A stretch of 64,000 nt of DNA from Prorocentrum cordatum (lineage: Eukaryota > Sar > Dinophyceae > Prorocentrales > Prorocentraceae). The position numbers and the translations under genes are program-made. The stretch spans positions 297,875 through 361,874 of the forward strand of contig CAUYUJ010007225.1 in the NCBI GenBank assembly GCA_963575745.1, read 5' to 3'. Positions 11,831-22,279 of this stretch are shown piece by piece. Numbering within the stretch: the first letter of the stretch is position 1; every line of letters starts with the position of its first letter. The notes under the pieces were generated by a model. It made no database searches, was not told the origin of the DNA, and saw nothing but the letters and a program-made list of their open reading frames with translations.

Positions 11831-12089
11831 TCTCCCCACTGTCCTTGTCACCTGAGCGGGCGCGCCGCGAAGCTCTGGCAGCGCGAGGCTGTCGATGGCG
11901 CTGGCTGGTAGCGACGGCTTCCCGGAGATCAGCCTCCCAGCCCGCGATCCAGCTCGCCGAGGCCCCGCGGGCAGCAGGCGGCGCGGCGCGCCAGATGGCG
12001 CGGGCCGAGGCAAGACAGAGGACGGGCGTATAAGCCCCTGCTGCAGCCGTGCGCCGAACCAACTTGGCTCGCCCATCTGAGCCTATAAT

Positions 12090-12700
12090 GCGACACGCCC
12101 CTGTCAGATGATGATGCTGATGGGTAGCAGTAACTCCTGGGCAGCCGGCCCCCAAGGCTCTGAGGGAAGTGCAGTTGGATAACAGCGTGGTGGGCTTCTC
12201 ATGGGGCGCTGAGTACTGGCGCTGATGGATCGTGACTTTCCCGACCCCAGGTGGCCCACAGAGCTCGTAAATAGGATGGAAACTCTTTAGCTTCGATGAC
12301 GTAGGATGCTCAATAGACCAGAACACACTGCAACGCTGGCACTCCCTCGCGACCTCCGACGAGAAGATGGTCAGCTCGACCCCCACCAACTCCTGTTGCC
12401 TAGCCCTCTCCGTCTTCGTGATGCCCCTGCGCGCGAGAGACCATTTAGAGCACGGAGTCCCAATGTGCACCCAGAAGACCCTTCCCGTGCGAATGAAGTT
12501 CAGCACGAGTCTCTGTGTACTTCTCCGCGTAAGATCATATTCATCATCCCGAGCGACTTCGAAAACTGGGCCCACGGGTAGGCCTCGTCGATGCACCGCC
12601 CTAGACATACCAGCAGGCACCGCGAAGCTCCAGGATGACCCTGTCCTTTCCGCTGGGAGGCTGCCGAGGTCGAGACTCTTGGGGCCCACAGAGGTTCTAC
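12090..12700 (-). pseudogene. Methyltransferase-like PC...EHP domain of the DIRS-like element
   Basis: The reverse frame 12788-11742 contains WVHIGTPCSKWSLARRG (near 12440) and, about 45 residues later, VFWSIEHPTSSKL (near 12310), followed by a conserved-looking KPTTLLSNC segment. A PC-x-x-S loop followed by an E-N/H-P loop recalls motifs IV and VI of cytosine-C5 methyltransferases. Other DIRS elements carry a methyltransferase domain between RNase H and YR, which is the position seen here. I saw no clear SAM-binding FxGxG motif, so the activity is not established. The downstream part of the same frame is Arg/Ala-rich and probably not native. Confidence 0.5.
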
Positions 12701-12879
12701 TTCTCCAAGGCACCTGGGGTGTTACTGCTGGGCGGTGTGGGAGGCGCCGACGGCATGTGTAGATTGTCAGGCGGAAGGAGCCTAGCATTGGGATGAAAGA
12801 CGGTGGAATCTAGCTTTGTCGGATGATCAGACTGCGTTCGGTTACTTTTCTGAACATTACCAAGCAGATCAAGCTTGTA

Positions 12880-13680
12880 CGCCTTAGACCAGTTCATATC
12901 GAATCTGCGAGAACCCCCGTCAGCAACATTTCGCTCACTTCGGATGTACCGAAATCTCAAGTCGATGCCACAGCCAATGCGACAACGGATAGAACGACGA
13001 ACAAGAGTGTTCAAGGCATGGCTTTTGAATCTCCCTCTCTCGAAACCGCTCAGAGTCACTGGGTTATCACCGATGTACAGGCAGCTGTGACCATGAGCAC
13101 GAGCGTCCCGTCCAAAATGGCGTAGGGACTGGGGCGTCACTCGCCCCTCCTTGGCATTGATGTGCTCCTCGGGCTACTGCCACTCCCTGTCGTGCATGGT
13201 GGCCCACCTCTCTCGATTGGACCAACTGTCCGCGAGGGGAGGGATCGCCTCGCCCAGGCTGATCTCCCGCTCTGGAGGGGCCTGAGCCTCCACCGTGCAG
13301 CGAGGTGGTCGGGCGGCCTGCCGAGCCTCTCTGGCCTGGCCCTCCAGCCAGATTCCGCGCGAGGTCTGAGCACCCGATGCCAAACCAGCCGAGCGTCCTC
13401 GGACCTTCGAATCACAGATGATCTCGTCGTCAAACTCACCCTGAGAGGACAAGCCTCCCAGCTGCTTCACCACCTCCGGAGCGTCAAGCCTGACGGGCTC
13501 GATGCGCTGGGCCGCCCGATAGCGCCAGCGCTCCCGGTGCGAGGTAGCGTCGTGAAACTCTCGGACCGTGCGCTCGGTGGACAGCAAGGCGCACCCAAAC
13601 GTGCTGGAGTCGCCCGCGTGCACTGCCCGCCAGATCGGGGAGCCCACCTCCGCTCTATCACGAATGCCAGCCGTCGAGTC
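12880..13680 (-). pseudogene. RNase H region of the DIRS-like element
   Basis: Two reverse frames fit the family. VHAGDSSTFGCALLS (about 13600) provides the first strand with its catalytic Asp. In a different frame the segment GDNPVTLSGFERGR...SERNVADGGSR (about 12910-13080) matches the C-terminal DN and S..N.AD..SR pattern. The section between them is divergent and holds at least one frameshift. Confidence 0.6.
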
Positions 13681-13699
13681 AACTCCATCTCTGGCTTCG

Positions 13700-14720
13700 C
13701 GGCGGATTGGGCCCGCAACCGACGGCCAAGCGCTTCAGCGACGAAGGTGTAGGCATCCTGCAGGATGGCGAGGAGCTCGGGGGCTAACGAGAACATGCAG
13801 ACCGCATTTCCAAGCCATACCTCCATCTCTTCACCTCGAACGCGCGCACGACGGAGTAGGGCTCGAGTGGCGAAAGCAAACCTCCAGATGCGCCTCTGAG
13901 TGTGCCGAAGTACCTCATGGCCTGCGTGAAACTCGAGACCCAGCGTCTCCAGATAGGTAGCACCACGGTGCCGCCCATGAGTGCCAATCGGCTGTCCAGT
14001 CAACGCGCCGCAAAAAACGCTCGACGCTCTCATGGGAGCCAGCCTCGCAGATCGCGAAGGAGTTGAAGTTGTCGTCGTAGACTCCCTCCGCGGTTGAGCC
14101 CAGGGCGAACTCGGGGGCAGGCGATCGATCCCGCGGGGCCCCTCGCATCCCAAGCGGATGCTGTGTGGCGACAAGGTTCTCAAACAACTTCTGGCGCAAG
14201 TAGAGTGACCGCGACCATCCCATGCATGGCCCCTCAAAGCAGACAAACAGCCACTGTCCAGGCCGAAGCTGGTCGTAGCCTTGCAGATCGTCGTCCCAGA
14301 GGCGATGAATGCCGAACTCGGCCGCATCCTCTGTGGTGTAGGCAGCTTCCATGCAGAACCAGGACGCCAGCTGCACATATGAAAAGTTGTAGGAGCAGTC
14401 GTCGACGTCAGCGGTCGCCAGCGAATGTAGGCACCGACGCGGTGCCGCCAAATCCACCGCACTGGCTAAGGAAGTCGTCAGACAAGTCAGAGTTGATCAT
14501 GGCCCGTGCTGAGCCCAACTGTATTGTATGTGGCCGCCGATGACTAAGGCAGGCCTGTCGGGAGTCAAGAACCACGCGGATCTCGCCCCCCTTCGTCTTC
14601 GGGAAACAACGGGCACATAATGTCTTTGCGCGTCGGCGAAGCGATGCAAATCCAATGCCAGCCAGGTGCTTGAACAGATGTCGTCGTAGAGCCACAGACC
14701 GCCGAAGAGTGGGGTCCCAG
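13700..14720 (-). pseudogene. Reverse transcriptase of the DIRS-like element
   Basis: The fingers segment KTKGGEIRVVLDSRQACLSH is at about 14520-14580 (reverse frame from 14695). A frameshift near 14455 leads into VDDCSYNFSYVQLASWFCME (palm) and GQWLFVCFEGPCMGWSRS. The polymerase motif reads VYDDNF (about 14065), where Y-x-D-D is usual. A second frameshift leads to a thumb/connection segment with RVRGEEMEVWLGNAVCMFSL (about 13800-13860). Three frames are needed, so it is a pseudogene in this assembly. This is the domain that assigns the element to the retroelements. Confidence 0.72.
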
Positions 14721-14743
14721 TAGGGCTCAGGGAGCTCGGGAGC

Positions 14744-16536
14744 TCAGCTGGTGGGCTCGTCCGTACTCCGCTCGATCTGCGTATCGTAGTGGCGAAGCAA
14801 CTGCGCGGCCTCCGCTGGGGGGCCGTCCACCGGGGAGCGTGGCGTAAGGGTGCCCCGGCAGATCTTCAACCTTGAGAAGTCGCACGGTGGCAAGTTGGCT
14901 GGCTCCAGACCGTGCTGGGATCGAGGCGCCAGGGGCTCCCCGTGGGCTCGCCGCTCGTCTAGATCAGGAGGGGGCCGTCCGCAAGCACCGACTCGTTGGT
15001 GTAGGCGATGTAGAACAGCGCCCTGTGCTGCAGTGGGCGTCCCCCGACCAAAATTGCCATGGATAGGCCCCGTGGGCCGCGCAGTTGAGGTGGCGAGGTG
15101 ATTCAGCGCCTCCGCCGCCTCATTCACTTGTTCATGCCGAAAAAACTGCCGGGCTCGACGCTGTCGGATGCAGCGAGGGCCATTCGCGAGGCCGCTCGTT
15201 GGCGGCGGAGAAAGCCCGCGGCAGTGGGACAGGTTCGCCGTGTCGACGGTCGCCCAAAAGGCGTCTCTGGATCCCCCGTCTTGCGGGTCAAGGCGGGGGG
15301 GCGTGGCCCCTTCTCCAGCGGCGTGGGCAGCGCCGCGGCGACCGCGCTCCCGAGGCCAGTGGGTCATGCCTCGTAGGGGGCGTGCCGCCGCCTCCCTTGC
15401 CCCTGTCGTCCTTGCCGCCTCCCTTCTTCTTCGTGGGGTCTGCCTTGGCCTTCGCGAGCCGCTCCGTGGAGGGGTCGACCGGCGTGCGCTCCTCCCCCTC
15501 GAGGCGGGCCCGCTTGAGCACCTGCGCTCTGTCCTTCTGGCGGCCAGCGGCCCACTCGCGAAAAGCCGCGGCGCTGGCGGCTCCAGATGCCGTGGCCGCT
15601 CCGCCCGTGATCTCATCGAGCCCCGTGAAGTCGGGGTGGGCAGGGTTGCGGTCGACCGCCGTCTCCAACTGGACCTGCCGCCGGCGCAGGGTCTCGACCC
15701 CCTGAAGGTTGGACGCGTCCACCTGGTCAACCTCGGTCAGCAGCCTCAGAGTCTCCGTCCCTGTGCGGTGCTGACGGGGGGCGGCCGACCCCGCATGCGC
15801 CCCAGAGTCGTTCTGCCAGTTCCGCTCGTAGACCACGAAGCCTCCAGCTTGGTCGATCAGCGTGAGGTACTCCATCGCCAATCTCGGGCCGGGGAAGCCC
15901 CAGTCCTCGTGCTGCACCTGGGGGTGCAGAGCCAGGGCCTCCTTCAACATGATGTACCGCTCGCCGCTCCGCAGATGCAATCCGATGATGCGATCGTCAC
16001 GCTCAGCAGCCTGTCGTTCTCTCAGCCAAGTCTCGCGATCATTCGCGCGGGCCCGAGCGGCCCGCCCGACCGCGCCGTCGACCTCCGCGACTTCTGCGTC
16101 CCCATATCTCAGTGAAGCGCTCCTGATCGTCAATCACCTCCTGCGGGATGACCTCGCCGATCCTGTCGAGCCCTGGTCCCGCGCGCAGCCTGATCATCTC
16201 CGGGGCCTCGGAGTCGCCATCGTCATCGGCCGGCGCCCGCGCCTGGACCTTGGCCAGCTGCACGTACTGGCTCAGCTCCACCCTCGAGATCGGATCGAAC
16301 CCGAAGATCTCGTTCCTGTTCACCCGCTCGGGCCATGGCGCATTCCGCGCCAACGCGATGTGCCTGATTGTGTTCAGGTCGTGAGTGTAGAGCTCCAGCG
16401 TCGGTGTCGACGTGACCCACACTCCTGCGCGGCCCGCGCGGGCCAGAAACACTCTCATGTGCCAGTGGGAGCCGTCTGCGTCGTCCAGGAAGTTCACCAG
16501 GACTTGGAACTCCTTGATGTCCAGGGAACGATCCAT
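14744..16536 (-). pseudogene. Gag-like region of the DIRS-like element
   Basis: The reverse frame from 16536 (MDRSLDIKEFQVLVNFLDDA..., with TPTLELYTHDLN and IFGFDPISRVELSQYV) continues after a frameshift near 16105 into the frame 16133-15288. That frame has a long helical stretch rich in Arg/Glu, LALHPQVQHEDWGFPG, RNPAHPDF, then a Lys/Gly-rich basic tail near 15400. A third frame (to 14744) carries DAFWATVDTANLSHCRGLSPPP and leads into the reverse transcriptase. I assign gag by position and basic tail, not by a clear capsid motif. Confidence 0.5.
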
Positions 16537-16551
16537 TATCGCGATCGTAGA

Positions 16552-16907
16552 CTAGACGGGGTCGCAACCGTCCCGAGAGGTGGCTCCAGCGCAGGCGGCC
16601 TCTCCACGTAGTCGATGGTGATGCCTTGGTCGCCCACGGGCTTCCCACTCTGCTGCCGTGTACTCACGGCCCTCAGGTAGTCCCAGCCTCGCAAGGGCAC
16701 GATCCCACTCGCAAGCGCCGCGGCGAGCCCGATCCAGTCGCGCTCCCGCAGGGTGATCTGGCTGGTGCTCGCAAGGCCCGCACAAATCAGAGAGCAACTG
16801 ACCGCTGGGCAACTGCAGTCGGGGCAGCGCGGGCAGGCTGGACAGCGCAGCACGGCGGCCTCCAGCAGCCGCAGCGCTGAGGGCGCCACGGCCCGCAGGG
16901 CCTCCAT
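16552..16907 (-). CDS. Small cysteine-rich leader ORF of the DIRS-like element
   Basis: A 123-residue reverse frame (to 16536) near the 5' end of the element. It carries a cysteine/proline cluster (LRCPACPRCPDCSCP, residues ~20-34) followed by a short hydrophobic segment. Position suggests an accessory or gag-associated product. No function can be assigned. Confidence 0.35.
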
Positions 16908-16927
16908 GCACGCCGAAGGCGGGCCTT

Positions 16928-16998
16928 AGCACTTTGAGCACGCAACGGTAGCGGACAGGCGGAGCAGGACGATCTGACAAAGATACATAGAACAGATT
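16928..16998 (-). repeat. Split direct repeat A1 (5' end of the DIRS-like element)
   Basis: Matches A2 at 10645-10716 with about nine differences in 70 bases. Upstream of it on the reverse strand the degenerate GGCCCAAGA tract begins at once, which marks the element boundary. Confidence 0.85.
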
Positions 16999-17029
16999 TT
17001 TTCCACGGTTTTTGGCTTTCTCGTCTTTT

Positions 17030-18874
17030 CTGGCTTTCGACGCTCGAAGACGGCCCAAGAGGGCCCAAGACCGCCGCGCGACGGCCCAAGGCCCGCAAGA
17101 AGGCTCCAAGATGGCCCAAGAGGCTCCCAAGACGGTCCAACGAGGACCTCAAGACAGCCCAAGAGGGCCCCAAGAGGGGCCCAAGAAGGGGACCACGAAC
17201 CAAACATTCTAGCTTTCCGCCCCAAGAGGCCCCTGGGAGGCCCCAAGAGGCCTCCGGGAGGCCCCAAGAGGCCCCCAAGAGACCTCCAAAAGGCCCAGTA
17301 GAGGCCCCACGAGGCTCCAAACAGCCCCCCAGATGCCTCCAAACTGTCTTTGCGGGCCCCCGAAAGGCTTCTCCCAATATCCAAACGAACATCAGAGAGC
17401 CACAACCCAGGCGCGGTGGCGGGATGGGCCGCCGCCCCCTGTCGATTCATCGCAGGGGTACCTGGCGTGCTAGACCCTTTCTGTTTCGTTTTTTGTTTTT
17501 GTTTTTGTTCTTGTTTGTTTTTTGTTTTCCAAGAGAACTCCCTCTGGGGCTTCGGCCTGTCCCGCCGGCCACCCGGAACGATCTTCCAGGATCTCAATCC
17601 CCCATTTTTTCGCCCAAGATGGCCTCCAAGATGCCTCCAAGACGGCGAAGATGGCCGCCAAGACGGCTAAGATGGCTGCAAGATGCCTCCAAGACGGCCC
17701 CAAATGCACCCAAGACGGCCTAATATAGCCTCAAGATGGCCCAAGACGGCCCAAGTGTCCCCTAGGAGGTCTCCAAGATAGCCCAAGAGGCCTCCAAGAA
17801 GTTCTCCAGGAAGGCCCGGAAAGGGCAAACTCATTGATTTTCCTTAGGTTTAAGAATGTTTGCATTTTCGCCTTTTCGGACTTCCGACGGCCCAGGGGGC
17901 CCCGAAGATCGCCCCGAGATCGCCCAAGGTGTCTCCAAGATGGCCCCATGACGGCCCAAGGGGCCCCCGAGATGCCCCCAAGAGGGCCCCAAGACGGCTC
18001 AAGAGGCCTCCAATGCGCCCGAGATGCCAAGACAGCTGAGATGGCCCCTAGATACCTCCAACGCGGCCGAAGATGGCCCAAGAGGCCCCCAAGAGGCTTC
18101 CAAGACGGCCCAAGAGGCCCCCGATAGGTCCTCAAGGAGGGCCCGAAGAGGCCCACACCATTGATCCCCCTTAGGTTTCTGAAAGGTTTTGGCATTAGCT
18201 TCTTCTCGGCATTCCGACGGCTCAAGACGGCCCAAGGGGCCCGCAAGATCGCCCGCGAGGCCTCCAATATGGCCCCGTGACGGCCCAAGAGGCCCCAAAG
18301 ACGACCCCAAAGGGCCCAAGAGGCCTCCAAGACGGCCAACATGGCCTCCAAGACGGCCCCAGATGCACCCAAGACGGCCTAAGATGGCCTCAAGATGGCC
18401 CAAGTTGGCCCCGAGAGGCCTCCAAGACGGCCCAAAAGGCGTCCAGGAGGTCTTCCAGGAGGGCACGAGGTGGCCACAATCATTGATTATCCTGAGGTTT
18501 TTGAAATATTTTGGCATTTGCGTCTTCTCGGCATTCCGACGGCTCAAGACGGCGCAAGAGGCCCCCAAGATCGCCCAAGAGGCCTCCAATATGGCCCCAT
18601 GACGGCCCAAAAGGCCCCCGAGACTGCCCCAAGAGGGCCCCGAAACAACCCGAGAGGCCTCCAAGACGCCCAAGATGGCCTCTAAGAACACCTGATCTGC
18701 GCCAAGAGAGCCCCAAGACGGCCCAGACAGGCCCCCAAGACGGCTTCCCACGGCGTCAGACGAACCAGGAACGCTCTAAGACGGCCAAAGAGGGCCTCTT
18801 TCAGAGGCCCCCAAGAAGCCCCTCAAGGCCCCCCGAAACCCTCCAAGAGGCCCCCAGGAAGCTCCCAGGAAGCC
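17030..18874. repeat. Degenerate GGCCCAAGA tract with ~325 bp higher-order period
   Basis: Words of 9, 10 and 12 bases (GGCCAAGAT, GGCCCAAGAG, GGCCTCCAAGAC) run continuously. An AT-richer core, CATTGATTTTCCTTAGG...TTTTGGCATT...CTTCCGACGG, recurs near 17834, 18160 and 18480. At 17400-17590 lies a partial copy of the conserved block seen at 26-31 kb, starting exactly at CCGCCGCCCCCTG. Frames are open on both strands; none is a gene. Confidence 0.85.
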
Positions 18875-19029
18875 TGTCAAAGCCCGGGCGGTGGTGAGGG
18901 GTCCTCGGGACCCTCTGGGGAAAGAGTGAGGGCTAGCTTGTTCTCCTCTCGCGGGTGCCCCACCGCGAGTCTCCAAGCTAGCTAGCGCCCAAACGGCAGC
19001 GGAGTGAGGCAAGAAGCGCTGAATCAACA
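18875..19029 (-). repeat. 3' LTR of the copia element
   Basis: 155 bp, TGTCAAAGCC...GAATCAACA as written on the forward strand. It contains an internal inverted repeat (GCTAGCTTG and CCAAGCTAGCTAG) and a palindromic CTCGCGGGTG..CACCGCGAG. On the element's sense strand it is preceded by the polypurine run GTGGGAG. Confidence 0.93.
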
Positions 19030-19157
19030 CTCCCACAACTTAAAAGTTGCCTCGACTCCGACTTTCGGCTCAGCTTTGACTGAACCCCTTCACATCACAC
19101 AGACAATTGTACTGAGCACGGCGCGCGGGAGGCGAAAGCCACTCAGATGTCGATCGC

Positions 19158-20125
19158 CTAGTGGAGCCGGTCCTCTGAGGCCGACGCCTTCGACGTGGGG
19201 GCCCCCGCTCGGCTCGAACCCGCCGCTCTCGACGAAGCGGGCATCCAGCTCCCCAGGGACATAGCATCACCGGCCACAGAGCTCTCCTCCACAGCCACGA
19301 TCGGAGCCTGGTCAAACACGCCGGTCTGCTTCCATGACTCCGGACCATCCTCGTTCAACATCTCTGGCTGCAGACCACACTCCTCGACCAAGAACCGAAG
19401 GATCTTGTCGCGCCAGAGGGGGAAGTCTGCCATGTGCTCGCACACTGACACTCCGACGTCGCCGATCCCGCTGTGGAGCTCCGACTCCCTGGGCAGACGT
19501 AGCGTCCGAGACGGGCGGCAGCTGCGCTGCGTCCCGCCAGCTCCTGTGCTGGGGGGGCCGTCCTGGCTCTCCGAGTAGCCCGCCGAGAACTCGTCCCAGG
19601 CTGGGGGGCGGAAAGAGTTCACCACGATCGACCCTCCGGGCGGGGCCGGCGGCGCCTGGTCGTTCTTCAGCGCCGTGTGGTAGAGGCTCTCGAGCACCTT
19701 CAGGCGGTCGCGCATGCCATCCTCGAGCGCGGCCGGCGAGTGCAACGTGATGTACCGCGTGCTGGCGTGGTGCACGAGCGTGATCTGCGAGACGCTCTGC
19801 TTGCCCGACAGGCGGTCGTCCAGGGCCCCCGCGCGGATCTGCACCTTGACCTTGTTGCTGGAGCCCTCGATGTCGCCCTCGCCAGCCTCCGCCAGGCCCT
19901 CCAAGGAACTCCTCTCGCCACTCGCCGAGTTCTTCGCCTCGATCTTGACCATCTGCTCGCAGACTCTTCGTGGGCTGTGGGGCCGCGAACTGCTTCCGCA
20001 AAGCGCGCTTCGCCGATGCTTGAGCCAAGACGCTGCTCTCATCGGCGAGCTGGTAGGTCCCGTGGCGGACGCAGCCTCGGAGGAGATCGGCGGGCTCCGC
20101 CTTATCCTTCGTGAGACCTGTCCGC
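19158..20125 (-). pseudogene. 3' coding region of the copia element after RNase H
   Basis: After the TAA at 20102 the expected copia C-terminus (DLLRGCVRHGTYQLADESS) continues in a second frame to about 19980. Then a third frame (to 19158) runs for over 250 codons with plausible protein such as SQITLVHHASTRYITLHSP and HTALKNDQAPPAPPGG, ending in Ser/Ala-rich sequence 130 bp before the LTR. I do not recognise this extension. It could be an accessory domain of this lineage or a 3' untranslated stretch that happens to be open. Confidence 0.5.
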
Positions 20126-21736
20126 CAGCATCAGAGACGTGGGGCCCCAACGCAACACAGCCCCAAGACGTGCCAGACGCTCCTTACTTATTGCAATATC
20201 TACTGCACACCTCTTATCGTCGATCCCACACGGGCTTTCCATCGTGCGCACGTTGTCATAGATACTCTTGCAATCGATGACCGCCAGACTCTTCAACTTA
20301 CTCAGATACCGGGCCCTATCTCCAAGAGTGAAGCCTCGAAAGAACCCCATGACGAAGAAACGCATGACCCACTCCAAATGTCCGAGACCGTCGGTCATCG
20401 CAGACGACTCCCCCGCCAACGTAGACTTGACCACCCGCTTCACCCGATAACTCCTCCAGATAAAAGGGCTCCACGGGGAAACCCTGCCTAGCTCCATGTC
20501 AATGTTAGTCACCCCGATGATGTAGCCCCCCTGCGCGTGGCCCATGTTCGACATTTCTTTCGACGAGTAGTCTGAGTGGAGGATGGAGGTGAGCTCGGCG
20601 ATCGGGATCGAGGGGTATCGGATCTCGAGGGCTGCAAACTGCTGAGCACGACGAGCCAACATATTTCCTTTCCTGATATCACCGACGGTGGGGTGGGGCA
20701 TCTTCTGTTGGTTCGAGCTCGCGAGGGTGCTGAGGTCTGGCCGGGTCTGAGTCGCCAGCCAGTTCCCCCGCTGGTTGAGGGAGATGAAATTTTGTATTTC
20801 TGACGGGACCGCCAGAGCGTCAGCACTTGCGTGTCGGCGGGTCGACGCCCGCTCCATCTCCTCAGACGCGTGCTGATGCTGCGTCTGCACGACGGTGTAG
20901 TCGGGAAGCTGCCGCAGCCGGGGCCCGACGAACTCGGCCTCCTCCTCGTGCCACTTGCGGTAGGGAAAGCGGCGCCTCAGCTGCGACGCAGCCTCGGCCC
21001 ACATAGATCCCCGACCTCCGAACGCGCCGTCATCCACGTGCTGGCCGATGACCCCGCACAGGTCGCCAGGCCGGGCCACTCGAAGAGGCTCTGCTCCCTG
21101 GCCGTCGATGACGCGGTAGTCGTCGAGGTCAAACTCCGCGGACTCGCCGACGTCCTCGAACAGCAGCAGCACGCACGGGTCCATGGGATGCTTCACGAAG
21201 CCCAGCTCCTCGACCAGGAACTTGCTGAAGGTCAGCCACCACAGCTGAGGCTGGTCGCTCCTGCCGTAGCCGTTGATGACCTCGCAGAGCTGATCTCCGT
21301 GCATCCCGTCCGGCAGGAACTCCGACGGTAGCGAAACGTAGATCGCGCCGTGCTCTGCCGGTGCCAGCGGCGCATCCGTCTCGAGGAAGGCCCCCTCCAC
21401 GTCCCCGATGGCCAGGGGAAACTCGGCCGAGGCGATGGTCTGGAGGACGAACGCCCTCCCGTTTGAGGACAGCGTCGGGGCCTGAGTGCGGCCCGCCATC
21501 ACCAACTCAAGGATGAACCCCTGGACGGTCATCCTACACTTAACTACCACGTTGCCCTCCTCGTCCTCCTTCTCCGTCAAGACTGGTCGGGGCTTCATGA
21601 TGCGATCAGGCTGGGTAGACCGCGCTCTCCTCGACTCCTCCAGCGGAAGGGGGCGCCAAGCCTGGGTCTTCTCGATCAGCTTGCTGTACTCCTTGGCGTA
21701 GCCCGTGCGATCTTGGCCAGCCCGTCCTTCGAGCAC
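20102..21736 (-). CDS. Reverse transcriptase-RNase H of the copia element
   Basis: A 544-residue frame. Motif A is AIGDVEGAFLETD (Asp ~112). The catalytic box is GQHVDDGAFGG (residues ~232-241), with His in place of the usual Tyr of YVDD. RNase H follows with Asp ~389 (HSDYSSKE), Glu ~443 (STLAGESSAM), Asp ~488 (AVIDCKS) and Asp ~513, so all four acidic positions are present. The N-terminus is cut by a frameshift near 21710: upstream DGLAKIA lies in another frame and joins RTGYAKEYSKL here. The frame ends early at TAA 20102, where a one-base shift opens the expected C-terminus. Confidence 0.9.
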   Translation of the reverse strand: MLEGRAGQDRTGYAKEYSKLIEKTQAWRPLPLEESRRARSTQPDRIMKPRPVLTEKEDEEGNVVVKCRMTVQGFILELVMAGRTQAPTLSSNGRAFVLQTIASAEFPLAIGDVEGAFLETDAPLAPAEHGAIYVSLPSEFLPDGMHGDQLCEVINGYGRSDQPQLWWLTFSKFLVEELGFVKHPMDPCVLLLFEDVGESAEFDLDDYRVIDGQGAEPLRVARPGDLCGVIGQHVDDGAFGGRGSMWAEAASQLRRRFPYRKWHEEEAEFVGPRLRQLPDYTVVQTQHQHASEEMERASTRRHASADALAVPSEIQNFISLNQRGNWLATQTRPDLSTLASSNQQKMPHPTVGDIRKGNMLARRAQQFAALEIRYPSIPIAELTSILHSDYSSKEMSNMGHAQGGYIIGVTNIDMELGRVSPWSPFIWRSYRVKRVVKSTLAGESSAMTDGLGHLEWVMRFFVMGFFRGFTLGDRARYLSKLKSLAVIDCKSIYDNVRTMESPCGIDDKRCAVDIAISKERLARLGAVLRWGPTSLMLADRSHEG

Positions 21737-22279
21737 CAGCGCGGTTCTCGCCTGTCAAGCTCTCGCCTGCCCCTGGCCAGCAGGACCTCCTCTATGTCCA
21801 CCGCCAGGATCTCGTCATCGTCGTCGCTGTCGGGCGAGGCCGTAACTGCCAGAACTGACTGCACACGCTGCTGCTTGGGTCGTCCAGGCCGGCGAGCTGA
21901 CAGGCTTCGCTTCAGGGCGGTACTCGCCCTCGCAGCCTGGGGGCCCAGGTCCACGCTCCCAGGGGGCATCGGCACCTCGCTCTCGACGCGCGGGCGCTTC
22001 GCCTCCTCCGCAGACGTCTGGCACCGCAGCCGCTTGCGAACCTCAGCCGGCTCAGAGTCGCCGGGAGCTCCAGCGGATCCAGCACTGCCTTGATTGCCCT
22101 CCGTCTCCGCGTTAGGCCAGTCACCCGGCTCATCCTCTGGGGCCGGGATCTCGGCAGAGTCGGCAGCAGGCGGCTCGGCTTCGGCAGGTGGTAAGGCCTC
22201 AGGTGGTGCCGGCCGCGCGTCGCCTCCTGCTGTCTCTGGGGCGGACTCCTCCTCCTCGGCGGCCTCCGGCGGCCGCGCG
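21737..22279 (-). pseudogene. Low-complexity linker between integrase and RT
   Basis: Between the integrase stop (TGA at 22280) and the RT frame the reverse strand shows Ala/Glu/Pro-rich sequence spread over several frames. An acidic patch (SPDSDDDDEILAVDIEEVLLARGRRELDRRE) lies in the frame ending at 21676. Copia polyproteins have a variable linker here, so the acidic patch is probably native and the frame changes are damage. Confidence 0.45.

Larger units (their letters stand above)
10244..16998 (-). mobile_element. Decayed tyrosine-recombinase (DIRS/Ngaro-like) retroelement
   Basis: Read on the reverse strand the order is terminal repeat A1, gag-like frames, reverse transcriptase, RNase H, a methyltransferase-like stretch, tyrosine recombinase, repeats B1 and A2, then B2. 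A1 (16928-16998) matches A2 (10645-10716), and B1 (10714-10863) matches B2 (10244-10404), all in direct orientation. That A1-ORFs-B1-A2-B2 order is the known layout of Ngaro/PAT-type elements. An unusual ~240 bp spacer separates A2 from B2. The element sits inside the degenerate GGCCCAAGA tract, which resumes on both sides. All coding parts carry frameshifts, so it is inactive as assembled. Confidence 0.8.
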
